Shown here: positions 1 through 10,048 of the stretch, one piece after another
How the letters are laid out: the number at the start of each line of letters is the position of its first letter
How positions within the stretch are numbered: position 1 is the stretch's first letter
Translations under genes and position numbers: made by a program
The notes under the pieces: generated by a model
Seen by the model: only the letters and a program-made list of their open reading frames with translations
The model's database searches: none
Told to the model about the DNA's origin: nothing
Assembly: GCA_001970955.1 (NCBI GenBank)
Contig: MPUH01000246.1
Span: 1-64,000 of the forward strand
Length of the DNA: 64,000 bases
Direction: 5' to 3'
From: Stentor coeruleus
Lineage: Eukaryota > Ciliophora > Heterotrichea > Heterotrichida > Stentoridae

Positions 1-272
1 AAATATTGCAAGTAGAAGTTGATAGTAAAAGCAAACTTGATATACTTTGTTTACAACCAGGCTATGTTGCCACTCCTATGGTAGAAAAATATAAATCAAA
101 ATTTTTGGTTATAAACCGATATCAATGTGCTGAAGCAGCATTGAGGTGTTTGGGGAATGTTAAATCTACCAATGGGCATCCTAAGCATTTGCTAATGGGA
201 TTGATTATGTATGTGGTCACTCCAATATTTGCTCAAACAACTAAAAAATTAGGACAGAGAAAACAAGACTAA
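1..272 (+). CDS. Short-chain dehydrogenase/reductase, C-terminal end (5' truncated by window)
   Basis: The frame is open from the first bases, so the gene starts before the window; the TTG at 6 is an internal Leu, not a start. About 89 codons remain and end in TAA. The peptide has a '...LCLQPGYVATPM' segment, typical of the strand and loop after the catalytic YxxxK of short-chain dehydrogenases, where PG..T contacts the nicotinamide ring. The rest resembles the C-terminal tail of the 17-beta-hydroxysteroid dehydrogenase 12 / 3-oxoacyl-CoA reductase group, with a hydrophobic stretch (LLMGLIMYVVTPIF) that could sit in the ER membrane. Catalytic residues and the Rossmann GxxxGxG are outside the window, so the substrate cannot be judged. 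Family call is fairly secure; the subgroup is an inference. Confidence 0.65.
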   Translation, partial: ILQVEVDSKSKLDILCLQPGYVATPMVEKYKSKFLVINRYQCAEAALRCLGNVKSTNGHPKHLLMGLIMYVVTPIFAQTTKKLGQRKQD

Positions 273-512
273 ATTTCTAGTTTAGTAATCATTAGATAAA
301 AAAATAGATTCAATGAAAATAAACTTTATGATTTTATAAATTAAAATGTATTAAAATAAAAATCACTATCAATTTTTCATATTTAAGTGTATTTTTATAG
401 CTTATTTAATAAAGCATTTAGGTTAATGTTTTTTTTCATTCTGATACTAAAGATTATTCTTAGTTTTAAACTGTGGGCAAATGGTTTAAATATTTTAAGA
501 TATTGAAAAGAA

Positions 513-3140
513 ATGGATTCGACAGTTTGGTTCCAAATGGAGAACAAGGTCCGTTTATTGATCAAGGACTTAATCGAACCTACAGTAAATAGAGTTTCTG
601 ACGCCACTAAAACTATTGAAAAGCAAGGCAAAGCTATAAATTCAGCTATTTTCAAACTTGAAGATATAGATGCTTCTGTGTCAAATCTCATGAAGAGGCT
701 TGCAACCATTGATGAGTTTTCAAGAAAAGTTCTAGAATTTGAAGGCTTGCAGAGCATGATGGAGATGAGGTTTAATAGAGAGAGAGAAGAAATTCGTTCA
801 CAGATTTCACTCTTTGTGCAGAGACAAGAATCCTTTGAAGAAAACTTAGAAGTTCTTCAACACCAAAGAGAACTTCTTAAAACCGATATAGTAGATCTTA
901 GTCAAGTTGTTGTAAACCAAAAATATGAATTAGAAGAAAAAATAGTCCAAACTTCAAATGCTTATAGAGAAATTTCATCTAGTTTCAGCACACAATTTTC
1001 TTTACTTGAAGTTGCGATTAATCAAGAGAAAAAAAACATTGAACACGTTAGCAAAGAACTTATAGGTATTGATACATTTGCCAAAGAAGCTATAAGATTA
1101 TCAAGTGAACAAACTAGAGGTCTTAAGCAACTTGGGAAAAAAATCGAATTAATAAAGTCAGACTATCCAAAAGAAATAGACAAAGTTCGGAACACTTGCA
1201 TAGTAAATACAAACGAAATTCTCAATACCAAAAAATACATCAAAAAAGTTGAAAAGGAAATGCAAAACAATGAAAGCGCAATACGGAATGAATTAATGCT
1301 AACTCAGCCTTTTTATGCAATCATAAAAGACTTACCTACTTTAAAAATTCTCGCAGCCTATGAGAAAGATCGCCTTGAAAAAATTGACTATAAAAAATAT
1401 TCTCAACAAATATTTGAACAATGGAAAACCCTTTTAGATAAAGCTCAAGATATAATAGATACACCTTTACCCCCTCCACCTCCTCCTCCACCACCTAAAA
1501 AAGTGACTATCACAGGTTCACAAAAAAAACTCAAACGTCAACAAAGACAAACTTTACGAAAGCAAATAGCTCAAAATATATCAATGGCTGTTAAAGAGTT
1601 ATCAAAAGTAGATCTTTCAGCATCAGATACACAACAAAGTGTTTTTGGAGGATATAGAGATAGAGCTGATTCTCGTTTTATGGATTTGATTCATGAGACA
1701 AAAGAGTTGCATAATGAGACTAGTAGGAAATTATTAATAGAAGAAGATAAGAAAATCGAAGAAGGAAAAACGATTCAAGAGAAAAAATCATCATCACGTG
1801 GATCTAGGTCTGAAAATAGACCTTCTAGGGGTTCATGTAGAAGAAAGTCTACAACTGATGGACCAGAAGGTAATAAAACATTATCTATTGGCACAGAACT
1901 AGATAAAAGACCTGCTAATTTTAGTATAATAAGAGCTATGACTAGACAACCTGAAGCTATGAGACGAGCTTCAAAGGATTCTAATGGTATTAAATCTTTT
2001 TCAAGGGAACAAGAGTCTGAAAATCCAATCCTCACAGCTTCAGAATCTATAAAACCCCCAGTAAGTTTACCAGCTGTTGTTAGAGAAGCTTTAAAAAAAG
2101 TTAGTGAGTCTCAATGGACAATAGATAGAGTTGAAGAATCTGTTAAGGTTATTGAAAGAAGAATGGAGTCAAATGCTGAATTTAATCCTTTTACAAGACC
2201 TGATGTATATTCAAGACCTGAAGTTTATTCAAGACCTGAAACTTATTCATCAACATCTGAGGAAAATGAAGAAGGGGATAGTATTATAGACTTTTCTCCT
2301 ATGATAGAACAAGTGAGAATCCAATTGCAACAAGAAACAGCATTAATGCTTGATGATATTAAGTCTATTATAGAATCAACAAATAAAGCTACACTTTTCA
2401 CTATTGAAAAATCAAAGGCTGAACTTGTTAAAATGATCGAATCTATCAAAACAAATCATGATGATTATAATTACGCTATTGAAAAAAAAATTGGGGAAAT
2501 ACAAATGCTTATACAACAAGCTGTTAATGAATGTAATTCAGCTTCAGCTCAAAGAAAAAGAGATCATAATGATTATGCTTTAGAATTTAAACGTTTTTCA
2601 GGAATGCTAGAATCATTTGAAAAGAAAGAAGCTACTCTTTCAGAAGGCATAGAAATTATTAGTAGGTCAGTGGATTGCTTGATAGATTATAGTAAAATTT
2701 CTATTGCCTTACAGAATCAAGATGAAGTAGATAGAGAATCGATTTTCCTTATGGGTTATAAACAAAGAAAACAGCAAAATAATGTTGTAAGCATTGATAA
2801 AAGATGTCTTTCATGTGCTGGGCAGTCGTCTTCTGTAATTTCAGCTTTTAAAATTGCTTGTTTAGCTTATGAACCTTCACAAATTGTGTATCATGATAGG
2901 AAGTTTACTAGAAAAGAAATGCTTAGATTGCAAAGGAGTATACTTGAAAATTTTTCGAGAAGTCCTGAGCTAGAAAATAGTGATGAGAATAGAGAATTGC
3001 ATAATAAAACAATGATGACAAATAGACAGTGGCGACCTTTGTCAGTACCTCCATCAAGATTTAGTACTCTAACTTCCCCTCATGTTAAAACTCCTGATGG
3101 GGAAAATTTGCCATTGTTAAGAAAAAGTGTTAAGTTGTAA
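513..3140 (+). CDS. Large coiled-coil protein with polyproline stretch, function unknown
   Basis: 875 residues from an ATG just after an AT-rich leader to TAA. The first ~300 residues and the region from ~550 to ~740 are long charged heptad-type helices rich in E, K, I and L. They are separated by a run of about nine prolines (residues ~318-329) followed by a basic Ser/Arg-rich linker. A short tandem repeat of YSRPE type lies near residues 562-580. The C-terminal part contains a CxxC (residues ~768-771, in 'RCLSCAG'), a second Cys and then a basic helix, a compact module that may bind metal or a partner. No enzyme motif is visible. I infer a structural cytoskeletal or ciliary protein, as for many such proteins in ciliates, but cannot name a family. 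No intron is needed to read it. Confidence 0.8.
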   Translation: MDSTVWFQMENKVRLLIKDLIEPTVNRVSDATKTIEKQGKAINSAIFKLEDIDASVSNLMKRLATIDEFSRKVLEFEGLQSMMEMRFNREREEIRSQISLFVQRQESFEENLEVLQHQRELLKTDIVDLSQVVVNQKYELEEKIVQTSNAYREISSSFSTQFSLLEVAINQEKKNIEHVSKELIGIDTFAKEAIRLSSEQTRGLKQLGKKIELIKSDYPKEIDKVRNTCIVNTNEILNTKKYIKKVEKEMQNNESAIRNELMLTQPFYAIIKDLPTLKILAAYEKDRLEKIDYKKYSQQIFEQWKTLLDKAQDIIDTPLPPPPPPPPPKKVTITGSQKKLKRQQRQTLRKQIAQNISMAVKELSKVDLSASDTQQSVFGGYRDRADSRFMDLIHETKELHNETSRKLLIEEDKKIEEGKTIQEKKSSSRGSRSENRPSRGSCRRKSTTDGPEGNKTLSIGTELDKRPANFSIIRAMTRQPEAMRRASKDSNGIKSFSREQESENPILTASESIKPPVSLPAVVREALKKVSESQWTIDRVEESVKVIERRMESNAEFNPFTRPDVYSRPEVYSRPETYSSTSEENEEGDSIIDFSPMIEQVRIQLQQETALMLDDIKSIIESTNKATLFTIEKSKAELVKMIESIKTNHDDYNYAIEKKIGEIQMLIQQAVNECNSASAQRKRDHNDYALEFKRFSGMLESFEKKEATLSEGIEIISRSVDCLIDYSKISIALQNQDEVDRESIFLMGYKQRKQQNNVVSIDKRCLSCAGQSSSVISAFKIACLAYEPSQIVYHDRKFTRKEMLRLQRSILENFSRSPELENSDENRELHNKTMMTNRQWRPLSVPPSRFSTLTSPHVKTPDGENLPLLRKSVKL
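2194..2255 (+). repeat. In-gene tandem repeat encoding YSRPE units
   Basis: Three consecutive 21-nt units within the preceding coiled-coil gene encode RPDVYS, RPEVYS and RPETYS-type blocks. The units differ by a few bases. The repeat lies in a Ser/Pro-rich linker between two coiled coils and probably arose by local slippage. Confidence 0.7.
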
Positions 3141-3222
3141 TATTCATAGTGAAAGTTTTTATTAAGTTTGATATTAGATTAGATAATAATTCAGATAAAT
3201 GGATTAAATCTTATTAGTTAAT

Positions 3223-4470
3223 CTAAATAATGCTTGATTGTCTAAGTTTATTGCGTATAGTAGAGATACTAGAGTTGATTATTTCGAGCTCCAACTCTAT
3301 TTCCTGCTGTCTTTTTATCTGAGCTACTCTTCTACCATGCGGAGGTATTTTCGCAGCTTCATCTTCAAGTCTTTTTTTATCCATATGCAGGCTCATCAGT
3401 TTAGTTTCCAGACTATTATGATTTTCATATGGAGGTTTATAATAAGTTGTTGAATCTCTAGTTTGCCACGTTATTGGATCAGGTCTTTGTTCGTATCCAT
3501 TATAAACTCTTCTTCTCCCATCATAATTATCACTATTTTCTCTTTTTGGTTCCCCATAAGGATGATTATAAGTGGAATCATTCCTTGGTTTCTCATACCT
3601 TTCTAATCTATTCTCTGATCTTGAAAAATTCAAAGATTTATTCGAAATCTCATTAGTTAAATCCTCAATTTTCCTTCTTAAAAACTCTGTTTCTCTTATC
3701 TGCTGTGCTGTTTCTCTAGTGTTTTTATCTCTTAATTCCTGATTTTCACTTTCTAGTCTTTTATTCTTATCTTTAACTCTAGCTAGTTCATTTTCAATAA
3801 CTATCATTTTCTCTTTTGTCTTAAAAAACTTTCTATCATTTTCTTCCAATCCTTCTAATTTCTGTTGTAAAGTACTAGTATGTATCTTCATATTATCAAT
3901 ATTTTTTTGTAATCTTTTAATCTCTTGGTTTTTATTTGCAAGGATTCTCTCATACTTTTCTTTTATTAATATCATCTCATCTTTCAATTTTGACTCTTTA
4001 TCTTCATATTGTCTTAAAATCACATTATCAGGACTATAAGTTTGAAAATACCCTCTGCTATTTATATTATCTCTAGTATTTCTTGTAAATAATTCTTTGC
4101 GTGGTAAGTCTTCATCAATAATTCTACTTCCAAAGCGACTTTCTGGAGATGCGAAAATATTTTTTTCTGGGGACTTGTGACGATATAGTAATGGTGAGCT
4201 TTCACGTGAACGAAGATAACGGTCTCTATAACTTATACTGCGGCTTAATGATGTTCGATTTAGACTAGGCTGCTCATCATCGCTTGAGTAAGTGTTTTCC
4301 CTTCTGCCACGACTTGGGGACATTCTTTCTGAATACTGATAAGACATACGCCCTGAAGGGGAGATTTCCCCTACTCTTGATGCTTCTTTGTCAAGGTATC
4401 TTTTGAAAAGCTTTGAGTTTATATGCTTGCTTAGCTGAGATTTCATATCAAGTTCTTGTTCCTTCGACAT
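3223..4470 (-). CDS. Coiled-coil protein with Arg/Ser-rich N-terminus, function unknown
   Basis: 415 residues, ATG to TAG, convergent with the previous gene (82 bp between their stops). The first ~150 residues are polar, rich in Ser, Arg, Pro and Tyr and probably disordered. Residues ~150-280 form a continuous coiled coil. The last ~60 residues ('LETKLMSLHMDKKRLEDEAAK', then IPPHGRR and a second helix ending KLRQSSII) form a compact helical hairpin in which Leu, Glu and Arg are spaced as in conserved C-terminal hairpins of centrosomal proteins. That resemblance is only an impression. No catalytic motif is visible. Confidence 0.75.
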   Translation of the reverse strand: MSKEQELDMKSQLSKHINSKLFKRYLDKEASRVGEISPSGRMSYQYSERMSPSRGRRENTYSSDDEQPSLNRTSLSRSISYRDRYLRSRESSPLLYRHKSPEKNIFASPESRFGSRIIDEDLPRKELFTRNTRDNINSRGYFQTYSPDNVILRQYEDKESKLKDEMILIKEKYERILANKNQEIKRLQKNIDNMKIHTSTLQQKLEGLEENDRKFFKTKEKMIVIENELARVKDKNKRLESENQELRDKNTRETAQQIRETEFLRRKIEDLTNEISNKSLNFSRSENRLERYEKPRNDSTYNHPYGEPKRENSDNYDGRRRVYNGYEQRPDPITWQTRDSTTYYKPPYENHNSLETKLMSLHMDKKRLEDEAAKIPPHGRRVAQIKRQQEIELELEIINSSISTIRNKLRQSSII

Positions 4471-4716
4471 TTGATAATGAAATTACTTATATTATAGTAT
4501 CAGTCAAAATATTCCATACTTGTTGCACTTTTTTCATTATGGTAAAACTATTGGCATATTTGCCTTATTGAATTTTGATATTAATTTCCAAAAAAATATA
4601 TGGAATAGTATAGAAGGAAAATATTTTTTAACTTTTTATGTGATTGTTTGGAAGCTAAAGAAAAAATATATTTTATAATTCGGAAACTAACCGATGTTAT
4701 GGTTTTAGTTATAAAT

Positions 4717-5391
4717 CTATTCTAAATTACCTATAAAATTATTGATTGGAGATAATAATACCGCCTCTTGAGGAAACCAAGGCTCAAATTGCAAATCTTC
4801 AATAATAATTTCATTTGCATACCTTTTCATAAGGAGCCATTTGTAGGCACACTCTAAAGTATGGAAATTGGTTTGACAACAAGTAAATCCTAGATACTTA
4901 CTAAGATAATCAGGATTGAGATCACTGAAAAGGTATTCAATAAAATAATAATAGCTTTCTCTAACTCCTGGTTCTGTAAAATACCTCTTGCAAAAATCAA
5001 CATTAAAACTTTTACTACTTTCAGTTGTAATCTTAGTCTTATTAGCTTTGAATTTTATTGGCTCAAACAGGGTACGACTAACTGAGTCTAGCACAGATTG
5101 GAACTTAAGATAAGCTTTTGAAAGATTCTGCCAATTAAACTTGGCTGCCTCACTCATTTCTTTCTGGTTATTATATAATAGCTTTCCTTTTTTGATTTTT
5201 CTGTTAGCTCGCTTATGTCCACGTATAAGCTTACAACGGAGGTACTCCTTTTTTGGATGCCACTTGATTTGAGGCTTAAATGAAATGAATAAGCTTCTTA
5301 TAAGTGTTTCTACTTTAACTTTCCTTGAAAATTCATCTGTTTGTGACTGAAGGTCGAGGACTTTTAAGTCTATGGAAACAATTTTTTTCAT
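4717..5391 (-). CDS. Cys/His-motif protein of an unrecognised family (member 1)
   Basis: 224 residues, ATG to TAG. It shares two blocks with the gene at 37420-38208. Block 1 is a basic segment (residues ~46-64) of pattern KKEYxRCKxIRGxKRAxR. Block 2 (residues ~132-195) has pattern SFNxxFCxxYF...VxExYxxY...F...PxxLxKxxxFxCC, then a His and a Cys, then KW and a helix ending IxxDL. The CC..H..C arrangement could bind zinc, and the basic block could bind nucleic acid; both are inferences. I do not recognise the family. No signal peptide or membrane segment is visible. The gene lies downstream of, and on the same strand as, nothing obvious; the 5' spacer is AT-rich. Confidence 0.75.
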   Translation of the reverse strand: MKKIVSIDLKVLDLQSQTDEFSRKVKVETLIRSLFISFKPQIKWHPKKEYLRCKLIRGHKRANRKIKKGKLLYNNQKEMSEAAKFNWQNLSKAYLKFQSVLDSVSRTLFEPIKFKANKTKITTESSKSFNVDFCKRYFTEPGVRESYYYFIEYLFSDLNPDYLSKYLGFTCCQTNFHTLECAYKWLLMKRYANEIIIEDLQFEPWFPQEAVLLSPINNFIGNLE

Positions 5392-6523
5392 TTTTATCAG
5401 ATTATAGCTTTGTATTATAACTGAAGAGGATATCTAAATATTTCTCTAAAATCACAAGATTTATGCTTACGATGCTTGAAAACGATAGCTTTTCATTTGG
5501 CAAGTCTAATAAATTATATAAAATTTTTGATTCATAGTATTAATAAAGTCTGTATTATTTAATATAGATCTATTAAACTAATAAACCAATTCAAATATTT
5601 ACGCTAAAATAAAGATTTTATTGCTTTAATAATAATAAGAAGTAAATTGCAATTCTCAGTATTAGAAAATTATTCAATTAAACAATGCAATTCAGTTTAT
5701 AGATGCGCCTATCAAAATATCTAAATAATTTTAATATTTCATTCATTTAATAACATATAAAATATATAATNAAATAATTTTAATATTTCATTCATTTAAT
5801 AACATATAAAATATATAATGCTTATAGTATGTTTATAGAAAATTGTGATAATTTCCATTTTCATATTGTCTTGACATCAATTTAAACTAGATTTTTAATG
5901 TTAAAATATGGTATTTGCTATCTTTTTTTTAATTTTGAAGCCAATTTTAATTTTCTATTATTTTGCTAGCCTATGCATTCTATTTTTATGATAAGCATAT
6001 ACTCTTATTTTTCCAAAATATACAGCAACATGAGATTATCGACATAGAAATAGCCTATAAGCTTAAAGATAAAAATTCTCATATCTATTTATAAAATATT
6101 TCAAAATGAAAAACTAAAAATATAGTAGGATGGCAAAGGAAATACCCAATAATTAAACCTTAGCCAAGCTATTCTTTTAATATTTCATAAGTCTAAAAAG
6201 TGAACTAAAATCAATCAGAAAAGTTTCAACTTCCATTATAAAAAAAGTAATTCTCAAAAGTATTACTACCCATATCGAAGTTACAAAGCTTAACAAATTT
6301 ATTATCTACCTCTAAAGTTTATTTAAATATTTTTTATATTTAATATAAGTTTATTCGCAGTATAATTCTAACTGTTATCATAATTTAAATGCGATTTAGT
6401 TCAAAAATAACTTAGACTTTTTTGACTTTAAATCATTTGCATAGGTTATATTAATACTCTTTATAATATTTTCCTTTATAATATAATTAGAAACTTTATA
6501 TGATAGTATGATGAGTAAAAATA
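5392..6523. other. Spacer between divergent genes, no gene seen
   Basis: About 1.1 kb of very AT-rich DNA separates the minus-strand gene ending its 5' side at 5391 from the plus-strand gene at 6524. It contains the N-flanking duplication at 5723-5819. Stops are frequent in all frames and I recognise no protein remnant or RNA gene. Promoters for both genes must lie here but no motif stands out. Confidence 0.6.
5723..5819. repeat. Exact 48-bp direct duplication flanking a single N (probable assembly artefact)
   Basis: Positions 5723-5770 and 5772-5819 are identical, with the N at 5771 between them. This is what a scaffolder leaves when two contig ends that overlap are joined without merging. 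It should be counted once. Confidence 0.9.
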
Positions 6524-7390
6524 ATGATTAATAAAAGAGCCTGGAAATATGCACCAAGTGGTAAAAATTTTAAGTCTAAATCATCTCAACCTAATGACTC
6601 ACCTGCAAGAAGAAGATACTATGATTCAACTCCAAAAAGGTGCATCTTTTTAATATCTAAAACTCCAAATTTCAAAGAACCTAAAATAAACTCTGCTTCA
6701 AACCTCTCCTCAATAACTAACTCTCCAAGTGAAATAAAATCAACTCATTCATTTAAACCATCTTCAAAAATCTATATCGAACTTAGCCAAAGTCCACAGC
6801 ACTATGACCTTAAAAGTAAAAATTTACAAAAAGATATCGAATCTTTCCAAAAACTAATAAACTTCGATGTCATAGACAAAAAGAAAAAATTCATGAGAAA
6901 AGAGTTCAACAGGCTAGTCAAAAGAGAAATAAAAAAAGTTGAAAGTGAACGTGAAGAAATAAAAGATATAAGCTTTGAAGACAAAAAAAGACATCCTAAA
7001 GCTCTTGAATATTTTAGAGCAATTCGAAGTGGGGATGCAGAAAAAGTTATTTCATTATTGATATGCCATCCTGAGCTAGTTAAAGAAGTTGATTCAACTT
7101 TACAAACAGGTTTGCATTGGGCGGTTAGACGTAAAAACCTTTCTATTATCAAGTATCTATTATCATGTAATGTGAATATTATGAGTAGAGATATTATAGG
7201 AAGAAGAGCAGAAGATATAGCTAGAAGTAAGAAGTTTACTGATATTTGTGAATATCTTATTGGTTTGAGGAGGAGGACAGGACAGCATGTAAGTAGGATT
7301 ATCCCAAATAATACTGAAGTAAACAATAATTCTTTGCAGGCACTTATGATAATGCAGAGTAGAATATCTAGAAGACCAGCAGCTGAATAA
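6524..7390 (+). CDS. Ankyrin-repeat protein
   Basis: 288 residues, ATG to TAA. The first ~150 residues are Ser/Lys/Pro-rich and look disordered, ending in a charged helix. From about residue 155 there are two to three ankyrin repeats: 'YFRAIRSGDAEKVISLL', then a repeat with the classic TGLHWAVRRKNLSIIKYLLS pattern (TxLHxAxxxxxxxxVxxLL), then a weaker GRRAEDIARSKKFTDICEYLI. Ankyrin repeats mediate protein binding; the partner is unknown. A tiny upstream ATG ATG reading frame (about 6509) ends in TAA overlapping the start region and is out of frame, so I keep the start at 6524. Confidence 0.85.
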   Translation: MINKRAWKYAPSGKNFKSKSSQPNDSPARRRYYDSTPKRCIFLISKTPNFKEPKINSASNLSSITNSPSEIKSTHSFKPSSKIYIELSQSPQHYDLKSKNLQKDIESFQKLINFDVIDKKKKFMRKEFNRLVKREIKKVESEREEIKDISFEDKKRHPKALEYFRAIRSGDAEKVISLLICHPELVKEVDSTLQTGLHWAVRRKNLSIIKYLLSCNVNIMSRDIIGRRAEDIARSKKFTDICEYLIGLRRRTGQHVSRIIPNNTEVNNNSLQALMIMQSRISRRPAAE

Positions 7391-7619
7391 TTTATTATAT
7401 TTAATGTCTTTATTTTAGAATTTAAATTATCTTTTCTATGATATACTTATTGTAAATGCTACTGATATTTCATAGTCTATAAAATGTGTGTTTATTTAGA
7501 TTTATAAATTAATTTGTCAAAATATTGAATTATTTAATGAAGAAAAGCTTTGAAACTAATAAAACTATTTATATTTCACTATTATTATGATAGATTATAA
7601 TGATGCTTAAATTACAAAA

Positions 7620-8654
7620 TCAAGTTTTTTTCTTACTTCTTTTTCGTTTTTTCTTTAATGAAAATGTTGGTTCATTTGGATCTTTCATTAATAACTCTCC
7701 ACCTCGAGGAAATTCCTCAGGCTGCACAGGGTCTAAACCAAAATCCGAAAAAACGAGCCCACCTTCTAAAACTTTTACTGGACAAAATATCCTTCTACTA
7801 GCCAAACGTTTTTTTATTTTCATAACTTCTTTTATTTGAATACGCCTAAGATCAGGCACTGTAGACAATTCATTTATAGGGCTTTTCCTTGTTCCGGAGT
7901 AATTCAGAAATGATGATTTGAATGTATCAGGACTTTTATTCATTGATAATCCAGAAGTCTGACAGCGACTTGAGCTCCTAAAATCTCTAATTATAGGACT
8001 TTGCTCTATTGAGCTGTTTTTCATAGGTGTAAACGGCCTAAAAAAGTTATCCTTACTTCTAAGTTTCTTCACTTTTGGTAATGTAATAAAAGTACTATCT
8101 CTTTCATTATCCAATAATTCTCTAAACAAACTTTGTCTACTAGGATTATCATCTTTACTTAGCTTAAGTTTTGATGGCATATAAGGTGCTATCTTAGCTG
8201 TCTTAGTAGTTTCAGTAGGTTCTATATTTTGGAGTATAAAAATTTCAGGTTCTTCAGATCTATCATAAGTATCGTTTATAAGCCTTCTAGGCTCAGGTAT
8301 TGGGGATATTCCAGTCATCTCAAAATACCATTTGTGGATTTTGGCTAAAAGAACTTGCTTCATACTTCCTGAAGATGTAAAAAGTAACTCGTTCATCAAT
8401 GTTTGCATTGACTGGTAAAAGCGTTCTTTCCACTCCTGAGACTTTGTCTTGTGGTAAGTGTGCTTTTCAATAGGTCTGTTTCTTTCTATGTAAAACCTTT
8501 CCAGCTCAGATTTTAACGCCCGAAAAAGCCTGTTGGACTCTAGAGACTCAACGTTGTATATTGATAAACTACTTGGAGGTTGAGCAAAATCAATATCCCC
8601 AAACATGCTGAACACATCTTTCACAGACTTCTTCTGAGACTTTTTGATTTGCAT
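7620..8654 (-). CDS. Hypothetical protein, basic, no recognised domain
   Basis: 344 residues, ATG to TGA. There is a charged N-terminal half with predicted helices around residues 35-125 (an aromatic and basic stretch 'ERFYIERNRPIEKHTYHKT', then a helix ending IHKWYFEMTGI). A long Ser/Pro/Arg-rich half follows, and the end is very lysine-rich (KKKRKRSKKK). The basic tail could be a nuclear localisation signal; that is inference. The TGA stop is followed in frame by 16 sense codons and a TAA, so read-through would add a short tail. The 3' end faces the ankyrin gene (229 bp between stops). Its start is 43 bp downstream of the stop of the CCDC61 gene, on the same strand. Confidence 0.7.
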   Translation of the reverse strand: MQIKKSQKKSVKDVFSMFGDIDFAQPPSSLSIYNVESLESNRLFRALKSELERFYIERNRPIEKHTYHKTKSQEWKERFYQSMQTLMNELLFTSSGSMKQVLLAKIHKWYFEMTGISPIPEPRRLINDTYDRSEEPEIFILQNIEPTETTKTAKIAPYMPSKLKLSKDDNPSRQSLFRELLDNERDSTFITLPKVKKLRSKDNFFRPFTPMKNSSIEQSPIIRDFRSSSRCQTSGLSMNKSPDTFKSSFLNYSGTRKSPINELSTVPDLRRIQIKEVMKIKKRLASRRIFCPVKVLEGGLVFSDFGLDPVQPEEFPRGGELLMKDPNEPTFSLKKKRKRSKKKT

Positions 8655-8697
8655 TAATATATTTATTACATCGTACTTATTTATAGTATAAATATAG

Positions 8698-9624
8698 TTA
8701 ATTGTTTGAGATATCGAGCAAAGTTCTAAGTTTTGATAGTTGATTAGTCAAATCTCTAGACTCATAAACACCAGAATTTTCATATTTTACCCTTGTTGTT
8801 GACTTAGACCGACTTGATTTTGCATTTTCATAGAAATATTTTAGCTCGTTTTCTAGTTGACAAATTTGAGTTTCGTTTTTTTTCTTCTCATTTTTGAGAT
8901 CTTTTATTTCTTTTTTAAGTCTTTCTGCTTTTCTTTCAAGTTTTTCATTTCGTGCTCTCAACTCTTCATCAATTTTAGGGATTTTCACAGTAGTGATTTT
9001 TGCTTGACTTTCAAGTTCTTCAATAATACTTTCCATTTGAGTTTTGATTTTATCAAGATCAACATGAAGCTCTTCTTTTTCTTTGGTCAAATAGTAAATC
9101 TCTTTATCTCTTAAGGATATAATCCCTTCAAGGCGCTTTTCCATAATAGTTTTTTCTTGTTTTACTAAACGAAGATCATTTAATTCCTTTTGTAAATTTT
9201 GAAGCATATGGATATCTTGAGTTTTATCTTGAATCGAAATATTAGCTTGGGATAAAGTTAGAAGATAATGCACTTTATCAAATTCAACAATATAGTTTAT
9301 AATCATATACAATTTCAAGCTTTTACCCGGCTTTTTATCATTTCGTATATTTTCGAATTCTTCTTGTGTAAGAATATCAATGATAATACTCTGGCTTGTT
9401 TTTTCTAATCCAGACACAAGCATTTTGCAAAATACTTTGAAGTTCTTGAAATTACCTGTTTTTGAAGTCATCTCCTCTATATAATTGCAAGGAAAACTAC
9501 CTTTCCATATAATTTCTGATGCTTTCTCAATAATATTAAGTTGTATAGCGTTTGAAGAAATGCAGACTGATATAACATAATTTTTTGAATGAAAAGATTC
9601 TTCAAAGATTTTCTTAAATTCCAT
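8698..9624 (-). CDS. CCDC61/VFL3-type basal-body protein
   Basis: 308 residues, ATG to TAA. The N-terminal ~130 residues closely follow the head domain of CCDC61/VFL3. The strand-rich start is followed by 'WKGSF....YIEEMTSKTGNFK', 'FKVFCKMLVSGLEKTSQSI', 'IDILTQEEFENIR' and 'IVEFDKVHYLLTL', each with a clear counterpart in the animal protein (WRGEF, LTHKTGNFKQF, SVEFDRIHYPLPL). This head belongs to the XRCC4/SAS-6 structural superfamily and dimerises. Residues ~135-275 form the coiled coil, and the last 20 residues form the conserved short C-terminal helix. In algae and ciliates VFL3/CCDC61 sets basal-body orientation and anchors accessory fibres, a fitting role in a ciliate cortex. The protein is shorter than animal CCDC61 because the Ser/Arg-rich linker is missing. 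Confidence 0.88.
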   Translation of the reverse strand: MEFKKIFEESFHSKNYVISVCISSNAIQLNIIEKASEIIWKGSFPCNYIEEMTSKTGNFKNFKVFCKMLVSGLEKTSQSIIIDILTQEEFENIRNDKKPGKSLKLYMIINYIVEFDKVHYLLTLSQANISIQDKTQDIHMLQNLQKELNDLRLVKQEKTIMEKRLEGIISLRDKEIYYLTKEKEELHVDLDKIKTQMESIIEELESQAKITTVKIPKIDEELRARNEKLERKAERLKKEIKDLKNEKKKNETQICQLENELKYFYENAKSSRSKSTTRVKYENSGVYESRDLTNQLSKLRTLLDISNN

Positions 9625-10048
9625 TTGTATGTATTAGTAAAGAATCTTGAATATAAAATGCATAACTTTTATAAAGATTATATGATGACTCTATCATTAT
9701 TTATAGAATCTATTTAAAATATTCTTAATGTATATTAAAATATATAGAAATGTATTAGGAAAAATATTAAGTCCGAATAAACATATTTTTATGACTATTT
9801 AGATATAGAAATATAATTAAACTAGAAATTTTTATTTTGTTTCAAATTAAAATGATAAAGTGCATTTTATATATATCTTAAAAACAGTATGATTTAACTT
9901 GATAAACCTTTTATAAATTGCTTGTTTCTCCATTGCAATATTTTTGCGATGCATATTTTTTTGAGATTTTATTTATTAAGCAACCTAAATTTATTATCCA
10001 TATTTACCTATTATATGAATCAAAGCTTTTATAAGTAACCCTTAGTAA
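9625..10048. other. Divergent intergenic region
   Basis: 424 bp between the starts of the CCDC61 gene (minus) and the docking-complex-like gene (plus). It is strongly AT-rich and has no open frame of note. It is a likely shared promoter region for two ciliary genes; I see no defined motif. Confidence 0.5.

Noticed and set aside
6-8. TTG at position 6 as a gene start
   Set aside because: The frame is open upstream to the window edge and the peptide is the C-terminal part of a longer dehydrogenase.
1462-1496. Polyproline run as an FH1 domain of a formin
   Set aside because: Only about nine prolines and no FH2 domain follows; it is a linker in a coiled-coil protein.
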